28,981 nucleotides of DNA from Candidatus Shapirobacteria bacterium. Its GTDB lineage: Bacteria > Patescibacteriota > Microgenomatia > UBA12405. Made by a program: the position numbers and the translations under genes. Shown piece by piece: positions 13,778 through 21,510 of this stretch (its first letter is position 1; each line of letters starts with the position of its first letter). The notes beneath the pieces were generated by a model. That model was given only the letters and a program-made list of their open reading frames with translations, was not told the origin of the DNA and searched no databases. Location: positions 1-28,981 of the forward strand of contig JAHFKH010000007.1 in assembly GCA_023245435.1 (NCBI GenBank). Direction: 5' to 3'.

Positions 13778-13975
13778 ATGAAACAACAAGAAACAAACAA
13801 TCAAATGTATCTACCTTGTGCAAACTGTGAAAAAACGATATTAACAATTGAAATAATCGTTAAGGATGGTGTAGGCATTAAATATGGTGAAACTAAACCT
13901 ACTCAAGCAGGTAAAACAGCATGTGATAGTCCAAACGCTATAAATGGAAGACATGTTTTAAGTCCTATCATATAA
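13778..13975 (+). CDS. Paralogue with CANC and CxSPxxINGxH motifs
   Basis: The 65-aa protein contains CANC (residues 14-17) and CDSPNAINGRH toward the end, aligned with the previous gene's CRLC and CTSPKSINGQH. The middle differs, so the pair has diverged and only the putative metal ligands and the SPxxINGxH turn are retained. It starts 13 bp after its neighbour and is probably co-transcribed. It ends 5 bp before the stop of the convergent PBP gene. The role is unknown. Confidence 0.6.
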   Translation: MKQQETNNQMYLPCANCEKTILTIEIIVKDGVGIKYGETKPTQAGKTACDSPNAINGRHVLSPII

Positions 13976-13980
13976 AAATA

Positions 13981-15534
13981 TTATTGCCCAACTGTTGGCA
14001 CTTTCGTTGTATATCGTGGCACTAACGTATTTGGTTCATCAAAATATTGTTTTAAAAAATCTCCCACAATTGGTGCGGCCACGTCTGACCCTTCACCCCC
14101 TCGTTCAACTAACACCGTAATTACAATTTGCGGATTATTGGCCGGGGCAAAGGCCGTTAACCATGCATGTGAATCCTTGGTCCCATCACCCACTTCTGCC
14201 GTCCCAGTTTTGCACGCCAACTCGGTTTTAAAGTTAAACAGAGGCCAGGCCGTCCCGCCCGAATGACAAGCCGCTATCATTCCTGCCTTAATTATCCTAA
14301 TCGTTTCTGCCGTAATTCCGATATTTTTACAATCAATTGCACTATTTTTTAGTACGCTAAATTTACACTTCTTCCCCTCATTGGCAATAATCGCCGTTTC
14401 GCCATTTATTTGTAATGGCGACACCGACACATCCCCTTGTCCAATCGCCATATGATAAGTATTTCCCAAAAACCATTTTTCATTCATCGTTTTTTCTTTC
14501 CATTGAGCATCGGGTATCAGTCCTGCCACTTCCGCAGGCAGTTCTACTTCTGTTTTTATTCCCAAACCAAATTTATTGGCCCAAGCTTTTAATTTTTCTG
14601 ACCCTAAATTTTCCCCTAATCTATAAAAAAATACATCATTTGATCGTTTTATAGCATGAACAATATTTATGAAACCTTCAGCCTGTCCACTTTTTATCCA
14701 CAACCAATTGTTAAAACTATAATCACCTACTTTTATTACTCCCGTATCTTCATAAGTACTATTTTCCGTAATTACCCCTTCTTCTAGTCCTGCTGCCGCT
14801 ACCGAAATTTTAAAAACACTTCCCGGATGATATCGAGCTCCAATGGCTCGATTTAACATTGGCAATCCCATGGTGTCATTTAAATATTCCTTAATTTTAA
14901 TATTATCAATTTCATTGCTAAAAACATTTGGATCAAAACTGGGGCTACTGGCCAATACCAAAATTTTGCCCGTGCCCACTTCCGACACAATTGCCGCCGC
15001 TTTTTTATCCTTAATTAACTCATACATTTTTTGTTGCCAAAAAGCATCAATACTCAAATAAACATCATTACCATTAACCGGATCATAAATTCCCAACTGT
15101 CGACTTTCATTACCCTTGGCGTCTGTCTCTGTTAATTTTTTGCCATCAATACCTGTTAATTCACAATTCATCACTTCCTCTACCCCACCCCGACCAATCA
15201 ATGATTGATTGTTTATTTTTTTACCACACTTACCCAAATTCATTTCTTCCTCATTGGCCTTGCCCACATAACCTGTCACTACTCCCAATGATTCACCATA
15301 AATATAATTTCTTTTCATTGTGCCATCATCACCCATCAAACTTTCAGCTATTAACCGCCCTTTAACATCAAATATTTTGCCTCTTTTGGCCACAATCAAT
15401 GATTCACTTATTTTATTATCTCGAGCCATTTTTTTGTAATATCCACTTTTAACTACATTCAATTCCATAATTGCCATCAATAACAACAAAAAAGATACCG
15501 ACATTCCGATTCTAATTATCCAATAAGTTCTCAT
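13981..15534 (-). CDS. Class B penicillin-binding protein (PBP2-type transpeptidase)
   Basis: Cross-links peptidoglycan peptides outside the membrane. The 517-aa protein has an N-terminal anchor (residues 5-25), the RGKIFDVKGRLIAES dimerisation-domain motif of class B PBPs, and the three active-site motifs SVFK (Ser239 nucleophile), SND (299-301) and KTG (442-444). It is shorter than proteobacterial PBP2 but complete. Its ATG overlaps the stop of the mreB C-terminal ORF as ATGA, so it is the third cistron of an mreB-mreB'-PBP operon. This pairing of MreB and PBP2 suggests cell elongation. Confidence 0.93.
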   Translation of the reverse strand: MRTYWIIRIGMSVSFLLLLMAIMELNVVKSGYYKKMARDNKISESLIVAKRGKIFDVKGRLIAESLMGDDGTMKRNYIYGESLGVVTGYVGKANEEEMNLGKCGKKINNQSLIGRGGVEEVMNCELTGIDGKKLTETDAKGNESRQLGIYDPVNGNDVYLSIDAFWQQKMYELIKDKKAAAIVSEVGTGKILVLASSPSFDPNVFSNEIDNIKIKEYLNDTMGLPMLNRAIGARYHPGSVFKISVAAAGLEEGVITENSTYEDTGVIKVGDYSFNNWLWIKSGQAEGFINIVHAIKRSNDVFFYRLGENLGSEKLKAWANKFGLGIKTEVELPAEVAGLIPDAQWKEKTMNEKWFLGNTYHMAIGQGDVSVSPLQINGETAIIANEGKKCKFSVLKNSAIDCKNIGITAETIRIIKAGMIAACHSGGTAWPLFNFKTELACKTGTAEVGDGTKDSHAWLTAFAPANNPQIVITVLVERGGEGSDVAAPIVGDFLKQYFDEPNTLVPRYTTKVPTVGQ

Positions 15535-15659
15535 TTACTCACCACTTTTATCAAATTTAATAATTTTGGATTGTCCAGCAATTTTCCACAGCCATTGATG
15601 ATAGCTTTATCAGGTTCTTTGGCAATAATTACATTAATTTTACTTTCTTCTTCAATCAT
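15531..15659 (-). CDS. C-terminal piece of MreB (42 aa) in shifted frame
   Basis: This frame starts ATG ATT GAA GAA at 15659 and encodes MIEEESKINVIIAKEPDKAI and then NGCGKLLDNPKLL. That matches the last 40 residues of MreB, where the RVAEDPLTAVVLGxG segment normally follows GGGxxLxxL. The upstream mreB ORF stops at TGA 15656-15658, one base out of phase, in the context ACAAAATGA. Re-pairing of the lysyl-tRNA from AAA to AAA at -1, or restart on the ATGA overlap, could supply it. A one-base deletion or sequencing error would also explain it. It ends on the PBP start as ATGA. Confidence 0.7.
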   Translation of the reverse strand: MIEEESKINVIIAKEPDKAIINGCGKLLDNPKLLNLIKVVSK

Positions 15660-16558
15660 TTTGTTAAATTTCCAAATTGACATCCGCCTCCAATCATTAA
15701 TATTCCTCGTTTCAAAACTTCATCCGACATTTCTGTGGGCATTTCATCCAAAACTCCTTTTATCAATCTTACAATTTTGCTACACAGTAACGATCCTGAT
15801 TCAATTATTTCATCTTTAGAAATTCGTAAACTTTTTGGCAATGAAGTTTCCAAATTTCGTCCCCGCACTACTCCCTCACCTTCAATTTTTACTTTTTCCG
15901 CACTATTTTTGCCAATCAAAAATCCATATCTCATTTTTAAATAAGTTACCAAGGCTTCATCAAAATCATCACCTCCAATATCAATACTACGCGATACTAC
16001 CAATCCTGCCAAAGAAATTAAACTAACTTCCGTTTTTCCATAACCAACATCAACCACCATTATTGCCCCTCCCAAACTTATGTCAAAACCCGCTCCATAT
16101 GCCCCCGCCACTGCCGACAACACTACCGACACATCTCGTATACCCGTTTGATTAAACACTGATATATACGCTCGTCTTTGTACTTCCGAAATTGAGCTTC
16201 CCACAGCCAAGACAATTTTTGGTTTAAAAATTTTGGGGTATTTATCTGGAGTTTGTCCTATTTTATCCAAAAAATATGTCGTTAATTCCTCCAAAGCTAA
16301 CAAATCCGATACCGCTCCCCTCACTATTGGCAAAACCACTTCAATCCGGCCTGGTTCACGATTAATAATTTCCCGCGCCATTTGCCCAAAAATCAAAAAT
16401 TTAATTCGTCCCTTAATTTTTTTTATCAATCTGACTACCGCCGTTGGTTCTTCCAATATAATTCCTTTATCTTTGATATAAAAACGACTATTTCGGCTAC
16501 CCAGGTCAACCCCGATTTGCCAATAGAACCTAGACAAAAAGTCTCTTAATTTCTTCAC
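15656..16558 (-). CDS. mreB: Rod-shape protein MreB, main part (frameshifted 3' end)
   Basis: An actin-like ATPase that guides cell-wall synthesis under the membrane. From the GTG at 16558 it is 300 aa, with phosphate-1 IGVDLGSRNSRFYI, EEPTAV, phosphate-2 VVDVGYGKTEVSLIS and GGDDFDEALV, and ends at GGGCQFGNLTK. It lacks the last strand and helix, which lie in the -1 frame immediately downstream (15531-15659). The sum, about 342 aa, equals normal MreB. GTG 16558 is preferred over the longer frame because TATACT (16564-16569) lies 5 nt upstream and homology begins there. A longer start would overlap the divergent ligase gene. Confidence 0.9.
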   Translation of the reverse strand: MKKLRDFLSRFYWQIGVDLGSRNSRFYIKDKGIILEEPTAVVRLIKKIKGRIKFLIFGQMAREIINREPGRIEVVLPIVRGAVSDLLALEELTTYFLDKIGQTPDKYPKIFKPKIVLAVGSSISEVQRRAYISVFNQTGIRDVSVVLSAVAGAYGAGFDISLGGAIMVVDVGYGKTEVSLISLAGLVVSRSIDIGGDDFDEALVTYLKMRYGFLIGKNSAEKVKIEGEGVVRGRNLETSLPKSLRISKDEIIESGSLLCSKIVRLIKGVLDEMPTEMSDEVLKRGILMIGGGCQFGNLTK

Positions 16559-16577
16559 ACTCAAGTATAATACAAAT
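16559..16577. promoter_or_regulatory. Bidirectional leaderless promoter mreB / O-antigen ligase
   Basis: 19 bp separate the GTG of mreB (minus) from the ATG of the ligase (plus). TATACT on minus (16564-16569, 5 nt from GTG) and TATAAT on plus (16566-16571, 6 nt from ATG) overlap. No room remains for untranslated leaders, and -35 boxes would lie in the opposite coding region. Confidence 0.65.
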
Positions 16578-18425
16578 ATGAACAAGCTTATCAAGTCACT
16601 ATTTTTAATTCTTTTTTTTACCACTCCCTTTGTTTTTTCTCCCTACAATTTCGAATCTTTTGAAATCCCCAAAATGTATTTTGTTTATTTACTGACCGTT
16701 TTAATTGTATTTGTCCACTCCCTAAATTATTTTAAAAAACAAACCACTCTTTTTGTTTCCCATCCTCTTAACTTCCCTTTGTTAATCTTTTTATCAACCC
16801 AAATTATGGCCACCATTTTTTCCATCGACAAACATACTTCATTTTTTGGCTATTATTCTCGACTCAACGGCGGATTACTTTCATTAATTTCATTTTCTCT
16901 TCTCTTTTTTGTATTACAAAATTATTTAAATCCCAAATTTATCCAAAAAATTATCTCTTTTACTTTAATTTCTGGGACTATCATTGCTTTTTACGGTATT
17001 TTACAACATTTTGGTATTGACAAAAGTTACTGGCCCAACGACGATGTTATGGCCCGAGTATTTTCTAGTTTAGGTCAACCAAATTGGCTAGCCGCTTATT
17101 TATGTATCTTAATTCCATTATCATTTAAATTACCCAAAAAATATCTTTATCCTACATTATTTATTTTATTAATCTGCTTACTTTTCACCAAATCAAAATC
17201 CGGACTAATTGCCGCTGCAATTTCATTGGCTATCTATGCATTTTTAAAATATAAATTATCAAAAAAATTAATATTTTTTATTTCCTGTTTTATGTTACTA
17301 TTTATAGTTTTTTATTTTAATAAAACTCGTAACTCCCAACTCGTAACTCCAAACTTAAACATCACTTCTAGCGCGGATATCCGTAAAATTGTTTGGAGTG
17401 GAGCAATAAATGTCGCCAAAAAATATCTCTTTTTTGGTACCGGTCCCGAGACCTTTGCTTTTTCTTATTATTGGGTCCGACCTGCCTCCCACAACCTCAC
17501 TTCCGAGTGGGAATTTTTGTACAACAAAGTTCACAATGAATATTTAAATTATTTAGCCAACACTGGTTTCATTGGTTTGGGCTGTTACCTCTTTTTTATA
17601 GTTTCTTCAATTATTTTTATTTACAAAAATCGTCAATTTGAAATTTTGGCTTCTTTTATTTCTATTCTTATTACTTCGTTTGCTGGTTTCAATGTTGTTG
17701 TTACCTCCCTATTTTTATTTTTACTTCCCCTATTATCAACCCCTACATTTTCCACCTCAAATCACAAATTCCGTTGGCCGGTATTAATCATCAGTTTAAT
17801 TTTATGTCTTATCTCTTTTCAAAAAATAATTAATTTTTATTCCGCCGATTTAGCTTTTGCCGCTGCCGATCGCCTTGACTCTCAAAATATATATCCTCAA
17901 GCCTATAACGAAATTATTAAAGCCTATCAACTTCGAGGGAACGAACCAATAATTTTGAGTAAAGCCAGTTATATTTTTGCCAAAATGGCACTAGCTTCGT
18001 CCAAACCTGAGTTAGTCGAAACTTCGCTAAATTTTTCCAGTCTGGCTTTAAATATTTCTCCTTATGATGTTAATTTATGGAAAGAACGAACTCAGACCTT
18101 AGTTTATTTAACTTACATTGATTCAAAATATTATAGCGAAGCGATCAAAGCTTTAAATAGTACCGCCATTCTAGCTCCCACTGATGCCAAAACTTTTTAT
18201 CTTTTGGCCAAATTTTACGATGCTAACAATGACAAAATAAATACCGAAAAAAATTATTTGAAAGCTATCGAATTAAAAGCTAATTATGATTATGCCTACT
18301 TTGACTTGGCCAAATTTTATTTTGATCAAAAAAAATATGATTTAGCCAAAAAATATTTTGAGTTAAATTTAAAATACGCCCCCACCAATCCCAATGTTAA
18401 ACAATATCTCGATCAAATAAAATAA
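16578..18425 (+). CDS. O-antigen ligase-like membrane protein with TPR tail
   Basis: The 615-aa protein has about ten hydrophobic segments in residues 1-400 and, between the later ones, a long polar loop with ADIRKIVWSGAINVAKKYLF, FGTGPETF and HNEYLNYLANTG. These are hallmarks of the Wzy_C/O-antigen ligase family, which moves glycans from lipid carriers. Residues about 420-615 are tetratricopeptide-like repeats (AEKNYLKAIELKANYDYAYF-type helices). Residues 249-260 (RNSQLVTPN) come from a heptamer repeat array in a loop after a membrane segment. TATAAT 6 nt before the ATG indicates a leaderless transcript. The 3' end overlaps def by 13 nt. Confidence 0.88.
   Translation: MNKLIKSLFLILFFTTPFVFSPYNFESFEIPKMYFVYLLTVLIVFVHSLNYFKKQTTLFVSHPLNFPLLIFLSTQIMATIFSIDKHTSFFGYYSRLNGGLLSLISFSLLFFVLQNYLNPKFIQKIISFTLISGTIIAFYGILQHFGIDKSYWPNDDVMARVFSSLGQPNWLAAYLCILIPLSFKLPKKYLYPTLFILLICLLFTKSKSGLIAAAISLAIYAFLKYKLSKKLIFFISCFMLLFIVFYFNKTRNSQLVTPNLNITSSADIRKIVWSGAINVAKKYLFFGTGPETFAFSYYWVRPASHNLTSEWEFLYNKVHNEYLNYLANTGFIGLGCYLFFIVSSIIFIYKNRQFEILASFISILITSFAGFNVVVTSLFLFLLPLLSTPTFSTSNHKFRWPVLIISLILCLISFQKIINFYSADLAFAAADRLDSQNIYPQAYNEIIKAYQLRGNEPIILSKASYIFAKMALASSKPELVETSLNFSSLALNISPYDVNLWKERTQTLVYLTYIDSKYYSEAIKALNSTAILAPTDAKTFYLLAKFYDANNDKINTEKNYLKAIELKANYDYAYFDLAKFYFDQKKYDLAKKYFELNLKYAPTNPNVKQYLDQIK
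17324..17355 (+). repeat. Heptamer repeat array inside the ligase gene
   Basis: Units AACTCGT, AACTCCC, AACTCGT, AACTCCA and a partial AACT, strictly in 7-nt phase. It is the only in-gene copy of the AACTCGT type read on the AACTCGT strand. Perfect tandem AACTCGT would create a TAA stop here; the CCC/CCA variants avoid it in the coding frame. Confidence 0.75.
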
Positions 18426-18964
18426 TTATCTATATTCAATTTAATCTTTTTCTTGCCTTCAAACTTGTAAAACTTACCCCCATCACGCTTGATATGGTCA
18501 ATAAACAAAATTCCATCCAAATGATCTAGTTCGTGTTGAAACACAATCGCTTCAAAACCATTCATGGTTTTCTTTTTGGAAATTAATTTATCCCCTTCAA
18601 TTTCTTGCCATACAGCCTCAATTTTTAAATATCTTTTGACGGTACCGTACAAATTGGGAAACGACAAACACCCCTCCAAAAAATCTTCGTCCTTTTCCCC
18701 TTCGCCCACCATCACCGGATATACTTTTTGCCCATATACACCCACAATTACAGGGTTAATTAACACTTCTACTGTTTTATTATTTTTTAATCCAAAAAAT
18801 CGTTTTTCAATCGAGAGCTGAGTTGAAGCCAAACCTGCTCCATTTTCACTATTCTCCAATACCTCTTTTAAATCATTTACCTCATCCAAAACTTCACTGG
18901 CTGATTTTACTTCAGGCACCTTTTTTAGCAAGACTGGATTGGGGTACATTACAATTGAACGCAT
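18413..18964 (-). CDS. def: Peptide deformylase
   Basis: Removes the formyl group from N-terminal Met of new proteins. At 183 aa it has all three motifs: GAGLASTQ (Gln49), EGCLSFP (Cys99 metal ligand) and QHELDHLDG (His144, His148, catalytic Glu145). The first motif has Ser in place of the usual second Ala, a mild change. It is divergent from fmt, the enzyme that adds the formyl group, across a 19-bp gap with shared -10 boxes, so the two opposite steps are probably co-expressed. Its 3' end overlaps the ligase gene by 13 nt on the other strand. Confidence 0.96.
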   Translation of the reverse strand: MRSIVMYPNPVLLKKVPEVKSASEVLDEVNDLKEVLENSENGAGLASTQLSIEKRFFGLKNNKTVEVLINPVIVGVYGQKVYPVMVGEGEKDEDFLEGCLSFPNLYGTVKRYLKIEAVWQEIEGDKLISKKKTMNGFEAIVFQHELDHLDGILFIDHIKRDGGKFYKFEGKKKIKLNIDNYFI

Positions 18965-18983
18965 ACTATATTATAATCGATTT
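18965..18983. promoter_or_regulatory. Bidirectional leaderless promoter def / fmt
   Basis: The palindrome ATTATAAT (18970-18977) gives TATAAT on both strands: plus 18972-18977, 6 nt from the fmt ATG; minus 18970-18975, 5 nt from the def ATG. It is the clearest of four such promoters here. Confidence 0.7.
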
Positions 18984-19805
18984 ATGATTTCATTGGTATT
19001 CTTTGGCTCTTTCCAAAATTATTCTACTCAAACATTGCAAAAACTTCTCAATTCCAAGCTATTTACTATTACAGCCGTTGTCACCACTCCTCCTAAACCC
19101 GGCAATCATGGGGTAATTACTAAAACTGACACCCATCTTTTTTGTGAGGCAAACAATATCCCCGTTTACCCCCTCGACAATCTTGACACTATTCCTGATT
19201 CAATTTCTAAACCCGATTTTATTTTTGTGGCTGGTTACGGCAAATTAATTCCCGATATTTGGCTAAATTTTCCCAAATATATGGCTATTAATGCCCACCC
19301 CTCGCTGTTACCAAACTATGCCGGTCGTTTTCCAGTTCAATGGGTTATTTTAAAAGACGAAACCTACACTGGCGTCACCTTAATCAAAATGACACCTCAA
19401 TTTGATAAAGGTGATATTTTAGCTCAATCAAAAATTAAAATATTGGATACCGATACCAGCTCCACTCTTTATCAAAGATTATACGATTTGACTGCCGATA
19501 TGTTTATTGATACTGCCCCCCAAATTATTGCCCACAAAATTAAACCTATTCCCCAAACCGGCACAGGTTTTTATGCCCGCCAATTAACCAAAGACGATGG
19601 TTATGTCACTGATTTTAACAATCTAAATAAATTAACCCGGGCTTTAAACCCTTGGCCCGGAGTGTGGACCCACGTCATTGATAAAAACAATCGTAAGTTA
19701 ATTTTAAAAATTATTTCTATTAAAAATAATATCCCCGAAGTTGTTCTAATCGAAGGTAAAACCCCCACCAAATGGCAAGAAATTAAGAATTATTATTCTT
19801 TTTGA
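18984..19805 (+). CDS. fmt: Methionyl-tRNA formyltransferase
   Basis: Formylates Met-tRNAi with 10-formyl-tetrahydrofolate for translation initiation. The 273-aa protein has the formyltransferase core with NAHPSLLP (Asn103, His105) and FDKGDIL (Asp141), matching the catalytic Asn-His-Asp triad. A reduced C-terminal domain (GTGFYARQLTKDDGYVTDF, LNPWPGVWTHV) follows; full-size Fmt is about 310 aa. The start MISLVFFGS at 18984 is chosen over the longer frame because it aligns with the family and has TATAAT 6 nt upstream. The 3' end overlaps rpmB by 23 nt in antisense. Confidence 0.95.
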   Translation: MISLVFFGSFQNYSTQTLQKLLNSKLFTITAVVTTPPKPGNHGVITKTDTHLFCEANNIPVYPLDNLDTIPDSISKPDFIFVAGYGKLIPDIWLNFPKYMAINAHPSLLPNYAGRFPVQWVILKDETYTGVTLIKMTPQFDKGDILAQSKIKILDTDTSSTLYQRLYDLTADMFIDTAPQIIAHKIKPIPQTGTGFYARQLTKDDGYVTDFNNLNKLTRALNPWPGVWTHVIDKNNRKLILKIISIKNNIPEVVLIEGKTPTKWQEIKNYYSF

Positions 19806-19983
19806 TCTCACCTTTCATCTTTTTGATACATTTGCTGCAAAAAGATCCGCTAATTTCCGATTCACCCGACTTTAAAGTTATTTTTTGAATATTGGCCATA
19901 AAAGTTCGTGGAGTTCGATTTTGAGCATGGGAACGGTTGCGACCAATAGCTGTTCCTTTACCACACAGATTACATTTTCTCAT
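19783..19983 (-). CDS. rpmB: 50S ribosomal protein L28, zinc form
   Basis: Large-subunit ribosomal protein. The 66-aa sequence starts MRKCNLCGKG, followed by GRNRSHAQNRTPRTFMANIQ, the conserved L28 core, and ends with FCSKCIKKMKG. Cys4/Cys7 and Cys49/Cys52 form two CxxC pairs, so this is the zinc-binding (C+) version. It is divergent from the M50 protease gene across 17 bp and has TATAGT (19991-19996) 7 nt upstream of the ATG. The last 23 nt overlap fmt on the other strand. Confidence 0.96.
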   Translation of the reverse strand: MRKCNLCGKGTAIGRNRSHAQNRTPRTFMANIQKITLKSGESEISGSFCSKCIKKMKGEIKKNNNS

Positions 19984-20000
19984 AGGCTATACTATATCAT
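19984..20000. promoter_or_regulatory. Bidirectional leaderless promoter rpmB / M50 protease
   Basis: 17 bp between ATGs. TATACTATA at 19988-19996 supplies TATACT on plus (19988-19993, 7 nt from ATG) and TATAGT on minus (19991-19996, 7 nt from ATG). Confidence 0.65.
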
Positions 20001-20582
20001 ATGACGCTTATTTTTTCCTTCATCGGATTGCTAGTTGCCATCACCATCCACGAATTTTCCCACGCCTGGACTGCTGATCGTTTGGGTGACCCTACTCCTC
20101 GCGCCATGGGTCGACTGACCCTCAACCCTTTGGCTCACCTCGATCCACTCGGCACATTAATGCTTTTTATTGCTCATTTTGGTTGGGGAAAACCAGTCCC
20201 TATCGATCCTTACAATTTTAAAAATCCTCGCCGTGACGAAATATTTGTCGCCTTGGCCGGCCCTGCCAGTAATTTAATTTTGGGTAGCCTAATTGGTATA
20301 ATTTATTTAACCACAGGGTACACCAACGAAATTCTTTATACCTTAGCTATCGTCAATTTTTCATTATGTGTTTTTAATTTAATTCCCATTCCTCCTTTAG
20401 ATGGTTCCAAAGTTTTTTTAAATTTAATGTCAGTTGAAAAAGCATACGACTGGGAAAAAGCTTTTGAACGTTACGGTTTTTTTATTGTCGCCGCCTGTTT
20501 GTTTTTACCCATCGGTGGATCAAATATAATCAATATTATTGTCTCTCCCATTGTTTCTTTCCTTAGTCATCTCTTTTTTTAA
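20001..20582 (+). CDS. M50-family site-2-type metalloprotease
   Basis: A 193-aa polytopic membrane protein of the small YwhC/SREBP-like M50 group without a PDZ domain. HEFSH (His17, Glu18, His21) in the first membrane helix and NLIPIPPLDG with Asp134 in a later helix supply the zinc site. LGDPTPRAMGRLTLNPLAHL is the conserved segment after the first helix. It cleaves substrates inside or near the membrane; the substrate is unknown. TATACT 7 nt before the ATG supports a leaderless start. It is the divergent partner of rpmB. Confidence 0.92.
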   Translation: MTLIFSFIGLLVAITIHEFSHAWTADRLGDPTPRAMGRLTLNPLAHLDPLGTLMLFIAHFGWGKPVPIDPYNFKNPRRDEIFVALAGPASNLILGSLIGIIYLTTGYTNEILYTLAIVNFSLCVFNLIPIPPLDGSKVFLNLMSVEKAYDWEKAFERYGFFIVAACLFLPIGGSNIINIIVSPIVSFLSHLFF

Positions 20583-20586
20583 AAAT

Positions 20587-20595
20587 TGCTAAAAT
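20587..20595 (+). promoter_or_regulatory. Extended -10 promoter of the esterase gene
   Basis: TGCTAAAAT, an extended -10, lies 6 nt before the ATG at 20602. The same TTGCTAAAATAA string occurs at 28121-28132 before the phosphodiester-glycosidase-type gene. Confidence 0.6.
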
Positions 20596-20601
20596 AAATT
20601 A

Positions 20602-21510
20602 ATGATATTTTTGTTATTAATTATATTTTTGATTTCTTCAAACACAGTTAACGCCATAAATACTCGTTATATTGACCCTATTTTTTCTCAAATCACCACC
20701 AACAACATTACTTATAGTCCCAATTTACAACTTGATTTATATCAACCTCAAAACGACACCTTAACTACCCGTCCGGCCATAATATGGATTCACGGTGGCG
20801 GATTTTTTTCCGGTGACAAAGAAGATATGAGTAGCATGGCTCAAGAATTTGCCAAAAAAGGATATGTCACTGCTTCAATAAATTATCGTTTAGTCAATCC
20901 CAATCAAATATCTTCTATTCCTGTTCCCAGCCAAATCAGTAGCACTCCCGCCATTATCAATGCTCAAACTGATGCCCAAGCCGCGGTTCGTTGGCTGCGA
21001 GCCAATGCGACTAATTTTAAAATTAATCCCGATAAAATTTTTGTCGCCGGCAGTTCAGCTGGAGCTATTACTGCCTTACTTGTGGCTTATAATCGCTCTC
21101 CCAGCGACGAATTGGCTAAAGTCGCCGGGGTAGTTTCTATGTCGGGCACCGCCGATCCTGTTATGGTTGATGCAGGTGAGCCGCCAGTAATTATGTTTAA
21201 TGGTAATCAAGACACTTTAATTTTGCCAATTTATGCCCAAACTTTTCAAACTAAAATTGAATCAGTCGGTATACCCCACCAATTTTATTGGTATCCCGAC
21301 GCTGGACACGGCAATATCCCCAGCGATGAATTAATCAATAAAACCACTCAATTTTTAGCAAATTTAGTTGATAACAATAAAACTGGCGACTACAACCATG
21401 ACGGTCTGGTTAATTTAACCGATTTTGATTTTTGGAAAACAAAATATTTACAAAACCTAATGTCACTAACTGATTTTGATATCTGGAAAACTGCTTACCT
21501 ACTACAATAA
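20602..21510 (+). CDS. Secreted alpha/beta-hydrolase (esterase) with dockerin-like tail
   Basis: The 302-aa protein has a signal peptide (to about residue 18) and an HSL-type esterase fold: HGGG oxyanion motif (64-67), GSSAG with nucleophile Ser152, Asp204 in GNQD and His236 in DAGHG. Residues 262-302 form a dockerin-type tail. GDYNHDGLVNLTDFDFWK contains a calcium loop (Asp263, Asn265, Asp267), while the second half keeps LTDFDIWK but has lost its loop. It probably hydrolyses short or acyl esters outside the cell; the tail may anchor it to a cohesin-like partner. The gene ends one base before the DUF1858 stop on the other strand. Confidence 0.85.
   Translation: MIFLLLIIFLISSNTVNAINTRYIDPIFSQITTNNITYSPNLQLDLYQPQNDTLTTRPAIIWIHGGGFFSGDKEDMSSMAQEFAKKGYVTASINYRLVNPNQISSIPVPSQISSTPAIINAQTDAQAAVRWLRANATNFKINPDKIFVAGSSAGAITALLVAYNRSPSDELAKVAGVVSMSGTADPVMVDAGEPPVIMFNGNQDTLILPIYAQTFQTKIESVGIPHQFYWYPDAGHGNIPSDELINKTTQFLANLVDNNKTGDYNHDGLVNLTDFDFWKTKYLQNLMSLTDFDIWKTAYLLQ

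Noticed and set aside
15656..15658. TGA in mreB as a recoded Gly codon, as in some CPR lineages
   Set aside because: Reading through does not restore MreB and hits TAA soon; TGA also ends sufS, sufB and other genes cleanly. The C-terminal homology is in the -1 frame.
18939..18983. Longer fmt start at 18939
   Set aside because: It would overlap def and place the shared -10 box inside the coding region; the family begins at MISLVFFGS, 18984.
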